A DNA stretch of 64,000 nt, taken from the NCBI GenBank assembly GCA_013368315.1, contig JAACJM010000214.1, positions 1-64,000 on the forward strand, in the 5' to 3' direction. The first letter of the stretch is position 1. Each line of letters opens with the position of its first letter. This document shows, piece by piece, positions 22,801-33,299 of the stretch. The translations under genes were made by a program, and so were the position numbers. The notes below the pieces were generated by a model. The model saw only the letters and a program-made list of their open reading frames with translations, was not told where the DNA came from and did not search any database. This DNA comes from Tetrapyrgos nigripes (taxonomy: Eukaryota; Basidiomycota; Agaricomycetes; Agaricales; Campanellaceae).

Positions 22801-24211
22801 AGCGCAAACTCTTCGCGAGCGTTTTGCCAACGAGCCAGTTTTGCTGGAGGTTATCGACTCCCTAAAAGGTCTGACCGACGGAATGTCCATCAAACAACGA
22901 CAACGCGCCAGGCACCGAGCTGAAGGTTACATGATCGAGGAAGGGAAACTGTGGAAGCTGAGAGGTGGTAGCAGTGCTAGAGCGAGACCGAGGGTGGAGT
23001 GCCTAGCGAGGAAGGAGGCGGTGGAGATGGCAGACATAAGGCATAGGGAAGGAGGCCATTTCGGACGAGACGCAGTCAAAATAGATTTGCTGGACCGTAT
23101 ATGGAGTCCCAACCTCGATGAGTCAATCCTAAAGGCCATTAGTAGGTGCGGAAAGTGTAAAAACTTTGGGCCCACTCACCTACACGCACTCCTCAACCCT
23201 GTTACACGAAGGCATCCATTTGAGCTTCTCGTAGGTGACTATTTGGCAATGGCTAAAGGGAAAGGTGGTTACACAACGCTGGGGGTGTACATGGACTGCT
23301 ACTCACGACACATGTGGGCCTTCAAGTATAAAACAAAAGGCAGCGGAAAAACCACAGTTGACGGTTTATCACGCATCTTCCACGCATACATACCATCCGA
23401 AGTCTTCCAGAGCGACGGAGGGTCACATTTCAACTGCGAGGAAGTCAGGGATTATTGTGAAGAATATGGAGTAAAAACGCACGTCGTTGCGGCATACTCT
23501 CCATGGGTCAACGGGCTAGTTGAAGGTGGTAACAAGTTGCTACTGAGCGTCCTGAAACGTCTATGTGCACCAGGATTAGGGGAAGATGACTATAAGGATG
23601 TCATAGCAGCGGACTTACCTCATACATGGCCTGACCATCTCGAGGAAGCTCTCTGGCTCATAAACAACCGTATCCTCAAATCTCTCCAGTTCTCCCCAAA
23701 GGAACTCCTACTCGGACTAGTAGTAAACACGGAGCGGACACCTGTCGAAGAAAGCGCATCGTTTTTGAAACCAGACGACGTCGATACCCAGATGGCGTAC
23801 GTGGCACAACAACGTCTTGATGGTTATCATGCTACTCTACAGCATGCGGAAAGGCGAAAAACCGAATTTGACAGGCGCGTCTTAAAACGTTTCCCAAGGG
23901 CGGTAGTCTTCCGAAAAGGCCAGCTAGTCCAGGTCCATCGTAGTGATCTCGACTACACCTTCAAGTCCGAACGGAAGTTGTTGCCTAGGTGGTCGCAGCC
24001 ACGGCGTATCAAGGAGCAGATAGTCAATGCGTATAAGTTGGAGACGTTGGAAGGTGTGGAGGTTGACGGGCTTTTTAGCTCTAGGAGACTGCGGGCTTTT
24101 GAGCCAAGGGAGGGAACGGAGTTGTTTGAGGCGCAGAAGAAGCTAGAAGATGAGGGCAGAAAGGAAGAGTCTACGGCGGAAGCCATTCCCAGGGATGTCG
24201 AGAGAGATTGA
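19688..24211 (+). pseudogene. Pol polyprotein (PR-RT-RH-IN) with one internal TGA
   Basis: One long frame broken only by TGA at 22553-22555. In order: aspartic protease (FFDDGA, residue ~140), reverse transcriptase (WRICQDFNAVNK, then FVDDGAS near residue 707), RNase H-like (IITSDGCKEGFAAVLSQ, ~residue 870), the stop within QAL*DVIMN, the RHIPGKKNVVADGLSR connection, the integrase HHCC finger (RHREGGHFGRD...CGKCKNFG) and a DDE core (VGDYLAM, FQSDGGSHF, NGLVEGGNKLL). The stop is best read as CGA (Arg) changed to TGA. Expression from gag would need a -1 frameshift. All visible catalytic residues are intact, so one transition separates it from a complete pol. Confidence 0.9.
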
Positions 24212-24392
24212 TGGATGGCAACGGCTGCAATGATGACGCCCCGGGCCTCACGGATATTTCGGAATTATCGGCAGTACCTTTAAATGGGTCCACTTACTCG
24301 CGAAAGCCTCAGAGTAGGCTACAAGTGTCTCAGTAGTTTTACGGTTCAGAGTTAATAGCGACGAGGACGTCGCTATATTTGGAGGGGGCACA

Positions 24393-24536
24393 TGGAGTAG
24401 GGATTGAGGGTATATCAGGAAGATAGGGGCATGGTCACGTGATCTGGTAGAATACAGGCTCGGTTGTACGTAGTTAGACAACAGAACACACACGTCGGTC
24501 GCAACCTTCTGCTCATAGTCGTCCCGGCCGTCTCCA
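24393..24536 (+). repeat. 3' LTR, 144 bp
   Basis: Appears identical to the 5' LTR at 17908-18051, preceded by the purine tract at 24380-24388, and followed by the ACGC duplication. Confidence 0.93.
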
Positions 24537-25752
24537 ACGCACAAGAAACTTATCCTGAGGACTAGGACAAGCATTTTATCCATCAACAATACAACTACGA
24601 GGTTGTGCCCACACTGGCAGGTATTGATCCCCCTGGACCATTAAATGGATTCACTGCAGAAGTAAAGATAAGGGAGATTAACAACAGCTGAATATTTATG
24701 AATGACTGAACTTTATCGAGCAGATGGATTGGATAGAAACCTGACTTTTCTGGTGTCAAAAAGCACAGGTACTTGATTTCAAAAATTTACTTATCTGGTC
24801 ATGTTCTGAGCACGCGCTGTTTTCCATCCACATTCAACTGATCATTCTGGAAGAGAGAGAGATGTAGATGTATTACCATCACGAACTGACACACCAGGGG
24901 TCTGGGGGAAGAAGGGAAGAGTACAACAGGTTAATCACTACTGAACTTTATCAGATAGATAACTTTGATGTGCTTCTCTGACGTCGACCCTGGGAAGCTG
25001 ATTGAGCGCATCTGCCAGTGGTATTCACGTTCTACATAAACTGGAAATTCCAGCCAGCTACATATGTCCAGGGCTATGCTTTGGAGATTACCTTTTGTTG
25101 TACTATCTGCTCAGAGCAGAACATTAACAAGATGTTCACAGGAATCCCATGCATATGACTCATGAGCAAGGCACTGCAGTCTTCATTTTTGACAGGGTAT
25201 TATAATTTATTTATGCTGGCCAGCAGACCGAATCTGCTCTGAAGACTGAGCCTCTGACAAGTGAAAAGTTGGCTTGTTTTCAAATACATTCATTGCTGAT
25301 GACTCATACATGGAATAATATCTTCTAAAGTACTTTGTAGTATGTGGGATGACCAGGAATCTGAATGCAAATGTTCAGTATTATACCCTCCTTGACATAA
25401 CTTCCAATGGAATATTTTTCAAGCCTTTGCATTCTCTGTATCAAGCCCATTAGTACCCTGTTTGATGCACAAGGTGTCGATACTCATAGCCATCAACTGC
25501 AGCCAAACTCCTGCTCCAGAAACTCATCAAGGAGCACATGTACTTGCCACTGGCCTAGCAGAAGAATTACATCTTCTGACAGTTGCGCCACTGTCAAGTG
25601 TAGCAATGGATGGACAGAGCAAAGTATCTGGCCACTCTCTCTCCATTCATCCCAAAAATGACTATCCTAGCATTGCAGTTCTGCTTCACGCTGTCAAAGA
25701 TGTTCAAGATATCTAGTGCCATCTCTCCTGCTAACAACTTACAGCAATCATC
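24537..25752. other. Unassigned region between gypsy element and membrane gene
   Basis: No confident gene. An open stretch at 25462-25716 reads ILIAINCSQTPAPETHQGA and later IAVLLHAVKDVQDI, which faintly recalls the start of fungal caspase-like domains, but it is too short and degenerate to name. From here rightward CG dinucleotides become scarce. Confidence 0.3.
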
Positions 25753-26695
25753 ATGCCCTCTGTCTTCCTAGATCCAGCTTGGATACCAGCAGAGGACTCC
25801 TCCACTCTATTCAGTGAGAAAACATGGCTCATCGGCGTGGTCCTCACTCTGACCATCATGTGTATCACTACCTTGATTCATGTGTTAAAGTCCCCAAGGT
25901 GAGGAGGAGGAGGACAAAATCGTAAAGTCCACCTCATCTCGCTCATTTACATTATATTGGTTTTTGTCTTCACTACCATGTTCATCGCTGGATCATCAGC
26001 TATGGCTGACCTCAGTTTCATTAGTTATCGGAATTTTCCTGGTGGACCAGGTATGTTGTTGGCCATTGCAGCCCATAATTCATTCGCAGTGGCAACATTC
26101 TTATAATTTGGATTTGTTACACACAGCTGCTTTTGAGCAAGTCATGTTCTCCCTTCCGGTGTCAGAGATGGGAAATGTAGCTTTTGTGCTCTTGACTTGG
26201 TTAGCTGACGTTGTTGTTGTAAGTATATATACCACCTCTTCCCAACATCTACTATTGATACTTACCATACTATGCCTCCTGAATAGGTCTGGCATTGCCT
26301 TGTCGTCTACAAAGGTACCTTGGTACCATGGTGGGCAGTATATGCCATACTGTACTTGACATACCTGACTTTGTGGGGTATGTTGACACCATTGTTCAAG
26401 GTCTCTAGAGTGATGACTGACCCAACTTGGATCTATATAGTTCTCAGCCTACTTTGGTTGATCCAAGTATCTGCACCTGCCTCCTCTCCATGGGTTTCCA
26501 GCACCATAAACTTCACCCAACCATACTTCTGGACCTCCTTCACATTAAATGTTTCCATGACAGCAGCTATTATAATTTGTCTCCTCATCTATTGACATCA
26601 GATTGGCAAAATCATAGGACAGAATTATGGGAGGCAATATATGAGTATCACATCAATGATTATTGAGTCTTCCTTGCTGTACATGGGGTTCCAGC
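25753..26695 (+). pseudogene. Multi-pass membrane protein gene, truncated by the copia element
   Basis: Exon 1 (MPSVFLDPAWIPAED..., one membrane helix) ends in a GTGAGG donor near 25900. Later exons read FISYRNFPGGP, MGNVAFVLLTWLADVVVV, an intron GTAAGT...AATAG (~26220-26287), then VWHCLVVYKGTLVPWWAVY and several helices. This layout matches an Agaricomycete seven-helix membrane family of unknown function. At ~26593 an in-frame TGA (LIY*HQ) stands where Arg is expected, a CGA to TGA change, and reading continues in frame to 26695, where the copia LTR begins. The remaining C-terminus is not found at 56864 beyond the other LTR. Confidence 0.65.
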
Positions 26696-27032
26696 TATGA
26701 GAATAAATGAATATGAGGACACTTGTTAAACAAGTGAGGTGACAAATACTATTGCAGCTCTGGAGGTATAGACAGTGAACTACTAAGTATTTATACTGTT
26801 AGCTACTGTGGCTACACGAGTCTGTAAATATAACACAGTGGAGAAAAGCAGATACTATGATGTAATGTCTGATATCAGTGTGGAGTCAACAATGTAAGAG
26901 ATGATGTAAGTATGGAGTAAAACAGAAAGTAGGTGGTGCATATGTGGATACAGGTGGATCGTGTATACTAGATAAGTGGAGAGAAAGATATGAGCGTTCG
27001 TTGTAAGTATAGATCAATATAAAATTCCAACA
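26696..27032 (-). repeat. 3' LTR of the split copia element
   Basis: On the minus strand it starts TGTTGGAATTTT and ends TTCTCATA, and is preceded by the purine tract TTTGAGGAGGAG (27033-27044 on the plus strand, complemented). Length 337 bp, equal to the 5' LTR at 56527-56863. Confidence 0.9.
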
Positions 27033-27604
27033 CTCCTCCTCAAACCTTTGCAAGTCCCATAGACGAAGCAAAGTGTTTGGCTTTAAGAGATGGTAAAGCC
27101 TTGGTGAAAATGTCAGCGATCATTTTGCTGGTAGGGCAATATGAAAGTCGAATTTTGCCTTCTTCAATGACATAGCAAATAAAGTGGTAATGGATGCCGA
27201 TGTGTTTGGTGCGAGCATGATAACAATCATCCTTAGTGAGTGCAATAGCCAATTTGTTGTCTGAATGAATAAGAATAGGATCAGTGATAGATCCAAAGAT
27301 TTCAGATATGAAGTCCTGAGTCCATATGGCTTCCTTGGCAACATGAGATAGAGCAATGTATTCAGCTTTGGTAATGGAGAGTGAGATTGTGTCTTGTTGT
27401 TTAGATGACCAAGATATAGCTCCACCATTAAGCATGAAGATGTAACTGGATATAGTGTGTTGGTCCTCGTTAGACATTCCATCTGCATCTGAATAACAAA
27501 TAATGTTTGTCAACCAATGATCCTTTGTTGATTTAAGATAAGCAAATATGCATTGTAAAGCATTCCAGTATGTGATGCCTGGATTATGAGCAAATTGGGC
27601 GAGT
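27033..27604 (-). pseudogene. Copia RNase H / C-terminal pol fragment
   Basis: Reads KLAQFAHNPGI at its start, then the copia RNase H blocks: YSDADG, ISWSSKQQDTISLS, AEYIALSH, HSDNKLAIAL, ARTKHIGIHYHF and the terminal DIFTKAL motif before the 3' LTR. RNase H removes the RNA strand during reverse transcription. It is cut at 27604, and about 17-20 codons joining it to the RT piece at 31472 are missing. Confidence 0.85.
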
Positions 27605-28420
27605 TGTCAAGAACGTTGTCACTTAGCAAATAGCCACCCAAGTCACACAATGAACAGGATAGATTGACAAGTTACAATGAGACAAGAGAGAGAGATATAT
27701 AGAGAAAATAGTAGAGACGAGAAAAGGATGAGTAGCTGACTATGCTCAACACTGCACTGTACTAAGAGCGGAGTGGAGACGAAGTGAACAGACTGAAGAG
27801 CTAACTACAGGTCCTTTGGTATATAAGTGAAAGAAGTGAATTGAGAATAAGTGAATAAGTGAGAATGTCCATGGAGATAGGAATCGGAGGAGATAAATGA
27901 TGTACATATGTCAGATCGAGTGATGGTAACCGTAGATAGGGAAGATGATGATGGGAATATGAGAGAAATGAATACAGTCATCTTGGAGTCCTTGAGCCAG
28001 TGGGAGTCCTTGATCCAAAAGGCATTATTTAGGTAAAAATCCCATTCCTGCATATCTTTGTATATACTGGGATGTTTTAGACTTGTTAAGCTGTGTTTCT
28101 GCGAAATTTGAAGTGAGATACCCCAGAGTCTTGCCCACCAGGCTCAGATTAATGCCTAAATTATGTGTTCACGCAACGTGAAAACATCTGGTTCTTGTTT
28201 CTATATCCATTAAGGCTAAGATATTGGGCCAAAGTTTGGTCTGGTATATGCAACTATATCTCCTCCTTGGCCCAGACCACATTTGGGTCAGGAAGTCAGC
28301 TCAAAGGAGCATTGGGCAGCGAAAAAGAAACCCATGGTCAGGGAGCGTGACACGCGTGTCTATCATAACCCCATGGACTAAGCAATGTCACACTGGCTCA
28401 AGGACTCCAAAATCGTGACA
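27605..28420 (-). repeat. Diverged gypsy-type LTR interrupted by a MITE
   Basis: On the minus strand it starts TGTCACGAT and ends TTCTTGACA. Its 3' half matches the LTR at 1490-1998 (shared CTTCGTCTCC and TGTGTGACTTGGGTGG blocks). A MITE of 428 bp (27983-28410) lies near its 5' end, so the LTR proper is about 385 bp. No clean 5-bp duplication was found at its borders, so it may be a solo LTR with a rearranged flank. Confidence 0.7.
27983..28410. mobile_element. MITE with 20-bp terminal inverted repeats
   Basis: Ends are TTGGAGTCCTTGAGCCAGTG and its exact reverse complement. ATC lies immediately outside on the left (27980-27982) and one base further out on the right (28412-28414). It interrupts the LTR just after its TGTCACGAT start. 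No coding capacity. The superfamily is not assigned; the 2-3 bp duplication would allow several. Confidence 0.75.
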
Positions 28421-28638
28421 TTTTGAGTAGCTCACAAATCTACCCATAGGATCGCTTCAACGATTCGTAAATTCTACTTAATGCTCTCTAGAATAGTCCT
28501 AAGATACTGAAGTAGATACTGGTATATCTCAATTTCATTTATATTGAGGTTGTGGAAACTTATACATCAGACAGGCACAGCGTGTATGGCATGATGCAAC
28601 ACCTCTGAGGGTGTCTTTGTCCCTTTCTCTCTCTTGCC

Positions 28639-29863
28639 ATGGATGACCCTGCCGAAAAAGAAAATCAACCACTTCTAGAGGTGTCAGCTGCCACTGGTGA
28701 CGCATCAAATGAAGTCGTTACTTCAGAATCTGTCAAGTGGCGCCCTGGGAGGCCCAAAGGTTCCAAAAACAAACCCAAGGACAACATTACAACGACTCCA
28801 AAGCCCAAGAAAACCAAAACCCCCACCAAAACCTCCACTCCTCGTCCCTGTGCTAATTATAGTGCTGATGATGACAAGGTGTTGATGGCCGTCTTTTTGG
28901 ATCAGAAGGGAGAGGGAAATCAGATGGACAACGGAGGTTGGAAGTCTAAGGCTATCAATGCGGCTGTCAAAGCTCTGGAGGGTAGCGAGAAGAAGAGTGG
29001 AGGTGCACCCAAGAGTCCATCAAGTATCCGTGATCATTATGACTTTGTGTATATCTTTTTATTAATATTCCTTCTCAATATGCTTAAGGGATGTTCTTGT
29101 GCTTGTTATAGCTCAAGAATGAGTTCAAGAACTTCAACTCCCTGGCTGAGAAGTCAGGTTGGGGTGGGATGAGGAGAACCAATGTGTTGAAGCCAGTGAT
29201 GAGCAGTGGGAGACACTCATTGAGGTATAGTCATTTCATTTCATCTAGTCAATCTTTCTCACTTATGGTGTATATGATAGAGTCAGCCTCATCTGGCTTC
29301 ATACAGGGACAAGACATTCCATATCTATGCTGAGATGAAGGAACTCCTTCAGGGTGCTCTTGCAACTGGCAATGAGGCTTTTCATGCTGGTGCAGCTCAA
29401 GACTCTGATTCTGACATCTCATCTGAAAGTGGCAATGAGGCTGATGTCTCTTTTGAAGATATTGCTGCTGCTACAAAGGTATGTTGTCTATGCATCTTTC
29501 CATCAAAGACATGCTCACTATTTTCAGGGCACAAAGCATAAAAGCTCTGCTCTTGATGGTCTGAAATCCAAGAAGCGCAGTCATCTTGACCGTGGGGGTA
29601 AGCCTTCCACAGCAGAGTCAATCTCTGGTATGACCCATGCAATCAACAATGTTGCCATCGCCATTGCAGCATCAGAGTCAGAGGCTGACAAGAAAGCTAA
29701 GAAGGATGCTATTCGGTTGGTTCAAGGTATGGATGGGTTATCAAAGCCAGAAATTGCCAAAATTCTTGTCCTTATCTCAAAAGATGTTTCATTTGCAGAA
29801 CTTCTCCTTGAGATTGACAATGAAGAGACTCGCATGGAAGTTCTATGGGTACAACTTGCATAG
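28639..29863 (+). pseudogene. Myb/SANT-like DNA-binding protein of a Harbinger element
   Basis: Starts MDDPAEKENQ. Residues ~33-45 form an AT-hook (RPGRPKGSKNKPK). The Myb/SANT-like domain follows (DDDKVLMAVFLDQK, NGGWKSKAINAAV, SSIRDHYDF). Exon 1 ends near 29050; the next exon starts LKNEFKNFNSLAEKSG after an intron ending TTATAG. Near 29161 one base appears missing (TTGGGGTGGGAT), shifting the frame before WDEENQCVEASDEQWETLIE. Further exons read SYRDKTFHIYAEMKELL and, after an intron at ~29480-29527, a tail ending RMEVLWVQLA. In this superfamily such proteins help bring transposase to the element ends. It is broken by the frameshift. Confidence 0.72.
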
Positions 29864-29884
29864 ATACCAGGTAGTTTACTATAA

Positions 29885-31283
29885 TTACTGGTTGTTTATG
29901 TAGTTTTGATAGTCCTGCCACATTGCTTCTGCAATCTGATCCCGTCGAGCATTGGCTCTTTGCCTTTCAGCAGTGCTGACCCTGCTGCCAAGTAAACCTT
30001 CTTCATACTCATTATTGTTGTCCTTGTTGACACTCCCCCCAGCATTTAGGCTGCTTCCTTCAGCTTGAGACATTTGAAACACTGAAACCAGGTTCAGGTC
30101 ATGCGCATCGTCTGATGGATCCCAAATGTGAATGAAGTTGTGAAGCACACATGTTGCTGGAGGAAGTTTTACTTGAGTCTTGAATGGGTATTCAGGAGCA
30201 CTTGTGAGAATTTTGAAGCGTCGCTTGGAGACTCCGAAGATGTGCTCTATCACGTTACGAAGCTTTGCATGCCTCAAATTGAACAATTCTTTGGCATCTC
30301 TAGGTCTACATCCAAATGTGAACACAGTCAATGAAAAGATACTAACAGACTCACCTGAGAGAGACCTGCTCCCACTCCTTTAAATGATACCTGACTCCAC
30401 GATATGGGATGAGGAGCACATCACATGATGGGAAGCCAGCATCGGCCAGATACATTTTACCTTCGGGAATCTGAAAATCTGTTCGTTGAGCATCCTCAAA
30501 TACTCACCCATCTGCAGCACTTCCCTTCCAGCCACTGAGCACATAACAGAACTTCATGTTCAATGTACATCCAGCAAGGACATTCTGCGACACAAAACCC
30601 TTCCAGTTACGAAAGCGAGAAACATCATCGGTACTGATGCGAGCATAAAAATGACATCCGTCAATTGCACCAATGCAATCCTTGAAATACGCAAAGTACT
30701 TTGGATCTGATGCAATCTCATCCAGAGTGTTACTGGAGGGGAGCTTGACATATTTGGCATACAAGCGACCAGAGACCATGTCGAGAACCTCATTGAAGTA
30801 CCTGACTGAAGATAAGAACAAGCAACCAGATATAACAATGAATCGCACTGTGAAATTGTGTATGCACCACACTGAAACCGCTCCTGTAGTTCCCTATTTG
30901 TGTTTGCAGATACCAGCACCTTCAGAAAGATTGCTACTTTCTCTGATCCAGTGATCCAGTGACTATCCTCCAGACCACAAGTTTTTCGGAGTTCCCATAC
31001 CAGTGCATGGAAGACTCACTTCTGCATTCCAAACATCCGCCTAAAGCGCTCATTGCAGCCTTGGTAGTGAATTAGCTATTGGTTCATCAATGTCAATAAA
31101 AGTTTACAGACCTTTGAGCATCTCTTCTAGCCACATTCTGCCAGTGTAGATTTTAGAAAGAAATGGCCGTCTCTTGCGTGTTTTCACCAATAGAGTGGTG
31201 ACTGCACCTGCTGCTGCCACAACAGCCAATGCTGCAGCATGAATAGCACGTCTCTTGGTTGGATCTGTAGGGTATTGCACCAT
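29885..31283 (-). CDS. PIF/Harbinger transposase (DDE_Tnp_4 type), multi-exon
   Basis: The start at 31283 reads MVQYPTDPTKRRAIHAAAL. An intron (~31110-31060) leads into CNERFRRMFGMQK, then NRELQERFQ and YAKYVKLPSS. The catalytic triad is visible: Asp in CIGAIDGCHFYARI, Asp in GKMYLADAGFPSCD, Glu in RNVIEHIFGVSKRRFKIL. The C-terminal part reads LHNFIHIWDP. Several short introns interrupt it (e.g. ~30345, ~30500, ~30800), and I see no unavoidable stop, so it may be intact. It would cut and join the element ends at TWA-type targets. Confidence 0.75.
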
Positions 31284-31471
31284 GGGTGTTGCGGAATCAT
31301 TGTGGAATCAAGTCTTTTATTACTGCACGTGTATAGGGGCTATGTGCAGTCTGTTGATCCGGCTCAAATAAAAATATATTACCTGTCGAACGCTAGTCTG
31401 ATGCAATATCCTACATCATTTTTTGATATATCAATATTTCGGCGCTATCCTATCCTGTTGCAGAACGGGGC
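31284..31471. other. Right terminal region of the Harbinger element
   Basis: Non-coding 188 bp between the transposase start and the copia junction; it contains a self-complementary GATATATC and AT-rich stretches, and ends CAGAACGGGGCC before TAA. Confidence 0.6.
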
Positions 31472-32818
31472 CTAAAGCTTCTTGATATCGTTTGTCGTGC
31501 ATCTGAGCAATTTCTTTGACAGTAGTGGGACTTTGTGATGTCAATAAGTGAGTATGTGGATCGAATGGTATAGAGACAGGTTTGGTGTCAGTGAATCTGT
31601 AACGTGTGATGATGGAGTCAATGTAGGATTGTTGTGACATCTGGAGTGTATGTTCTTGTCTGTTCCTGCGTATTTCAATTCCTAACATCCAATGTAACTC
31701 TCCTGCATCTGTAACTTCTACCTTCTCTTTAATCTTTTTCTTCAACTTCTCCATATCTGGCATAGTATTGGTAACCAATGTCATGTTGTCAACATGAATG
31801 AATAGAATGATGAATGGATTGAGTCAGTAAAAGATGGTGTGATCGAAATTAGAGCATGTGAGTCCAACATCCTTCATGATTTTGCAGAATCGTAGATACC
31901 AACAGCATCTGGCTTGTTTGAGTCCATAGAGAGCTAATTAAAGACAGAGTACTTGACCAGGTTTGACACCTGTCATCTCGATGCCAGGAGGTGGTTTCAT
32001 CAATATGTTTTTGTTGGGATCAGTTTCGCCATAAAGGTATGCTGATTTGATGTCCATTTGGTGAACTTCCATGTTAAAATATGCTGTGATGGATAGAATG
32101 ATGCATCCTGATGTCATTTTGGTGACTGATGCAAATGTTTTGTCTGGGAAATAATCGACTTCTGGGATTTGGTTGTATCCATGCATAACAAGTCATGCTC
32201 GATGTTCCTTGACCTTTCCATGTTCGTCCTTCTTTGTCCTATAAACCCATTTTCCAGTGAGAATATTGGTGTCTGATGGTGCATAAACTGGAATGAATGT
32301 TCCTCATTCCTTATGCCTTCTCATCTCTTCTTCCATAGCTTCCTTCCATTTAGGCCAATCTGGTTGTCGTTTCGCTTCTGCAACTGAGAGTGGGTTGTAA
32401 GCTTCAAGTTCGGATGTAACCTGAGTGAGACTAGCAGTAAGCAGGTTGGCTGATTCTACTCCTCCTGTCTTCTTTGTCATAGATCTGGTGATAGGCCTTC
32501 TACCTGTGATGATTCCAGGTGGAATGATGATCTCAGGTGCAATGGGTTTGGTAATTTTGGTGACAGGATCAACTGTATCTGACTCAGGGACCTTTTGTTC
32601 CAAATTGATGAAATCATTATCCTCCTCCTCACTGAGTTGGATCAGTTGATTCATGAATTGGATGTTCCATTTGACAGTGATGGATTTCTTCTTCAGCCAA
32701 TAGATATAGTAACCCTGGAATTTCTTCTCTGGTCCTAACCAACACCCTTTGACTGCCTGATCTTCTAATTTGTTGGGTTTTGGAGTACATTTGACATAAA
32801 AAATAGAGCTGAATGGGT
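31472..32818 (-). pseudogene. Copia integrase tail and reverse transcriptase fragment
   Basis: Starts with HPFSSIFYVKCTPKPN (the copia integrase C-terminus GYYIYW region), a linker, then RT: WKEAMEEEM, TGKWVYRTKKD, MHGYNQIPEVDYF, MDIKSAYLYGE, and LYGLKQARCCWY. The catalytic YVDD motif reads HVDN (~31780-31795). Several frames and stops separate the blocks (for example after RRHKE near 32304). It ends at YQEALG, where the Harbinger border begins. Non-functional. Confidence 0.85.
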
Positions 32819-32823
32819 GAAGA

Positions 32824-33281
32824 TGTCACAAAGAGGCGAGCACTTAGATAGTGATAACGAGGAGCTACAGGCTCAACTCAACTAACAGACAGCAGTAAGT
32901 ACTGGAACTGGTCCCAACAATGAAGAGTGTATTAAATACCTAACAGACAGCAGTAAGTACTGGAACTACAGTGTCCATCAGTAAAGGTGAAAGAAGTAAT
33001 GAAAAGGGGAATACACACCTGGTCCCAACGATGAAGAGGTCAAGATGGGGAACCAGGTGTCAGGACAGAGTTTATATATGTAAAAGTAAAGCTGTAAGGG
33101 AGGCTGTAAGGAACACTGTAAAGGAAGCTGTAAGGGAAGCTGTCAAGAAGCTGTATTGAAGCTGTATCAGAGAAATGAAAGGTCCGGTGCGTAGCATGTG
33201 GAACAAAAGTCATATGGTGTAAAGATCCAAGGATATGGAGATAAGAAGAGATAAATAGTACCAAATATAGATGTCATGACA
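32824..33281 (-). repeat. 3' LTR of the RT-deleted gypsy element
   Basis: 458 bp, TGTCATGACATC to TTTGTGACA on the minus strand. It contains a GCTGTAAG-type short repeat region (~33090-33150) and two copies of AACAGACAGCAGTAAGTACT. Confidence 0.92.
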
Positions 33282-33299
33282 TTACCCCCCTCCTACATT

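Larger units (their letters stand above)
17908..24536 (+). mobile_element. Young full-length Ty3/gypsy-type retrotransposon
   Basis: Two 144-bp LTRs bound a 6,629-bp element and look identical base for base. A 4-bp duplication ACGC flanks it (17904-17907 and 24537-24540). Purine tract GGAGGGGG lies just before the 3' LTR, and a TGG-starting primer-binding candidate lies just after the 5' LTR. Gag and Pol are in different overlapping frames. No chromodomain is seen. CpG content is high, unlike the older elements at 27-57 kb. The identical LTRs point to a very recent insertion. Confidence 0.92.
28421..31471. mobile_element. PIF/Harbinger DNA transposon, left end missing
   Basis: It carries the two genes typical of PIF/Harbinger elements in divergent-to-convergent layout: a Myb/SANT-like gene on the plus strand and a DDE transposase on the minus strand, with stops about 20 bp apart. 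The right border is GTTCTGCAACAGG-type sequence reading (minus strand) GGCCCCGTTCTG, next to TTA in the copia RT frame (EAL*G), matching the three-base TTA/TAA target of this superfamily. The matching left end is not present; the flank there is the LTR at 27605-28420, so it was probably deleted. Confidence 0.75.

Noticed and set aside
25462..25716. Caspase-like domain start
   Set aside because: Only weak resemblance over two short stretches; no His/Cys catalytic motifs, and the frame ends early.
28421..28500. Continuation of copia RT just right of the LTR (reading VSYSK before KLAQF)
   Set aside because: Only five residues fit; the sequence further out does not match copia RT, so it is probably chance.
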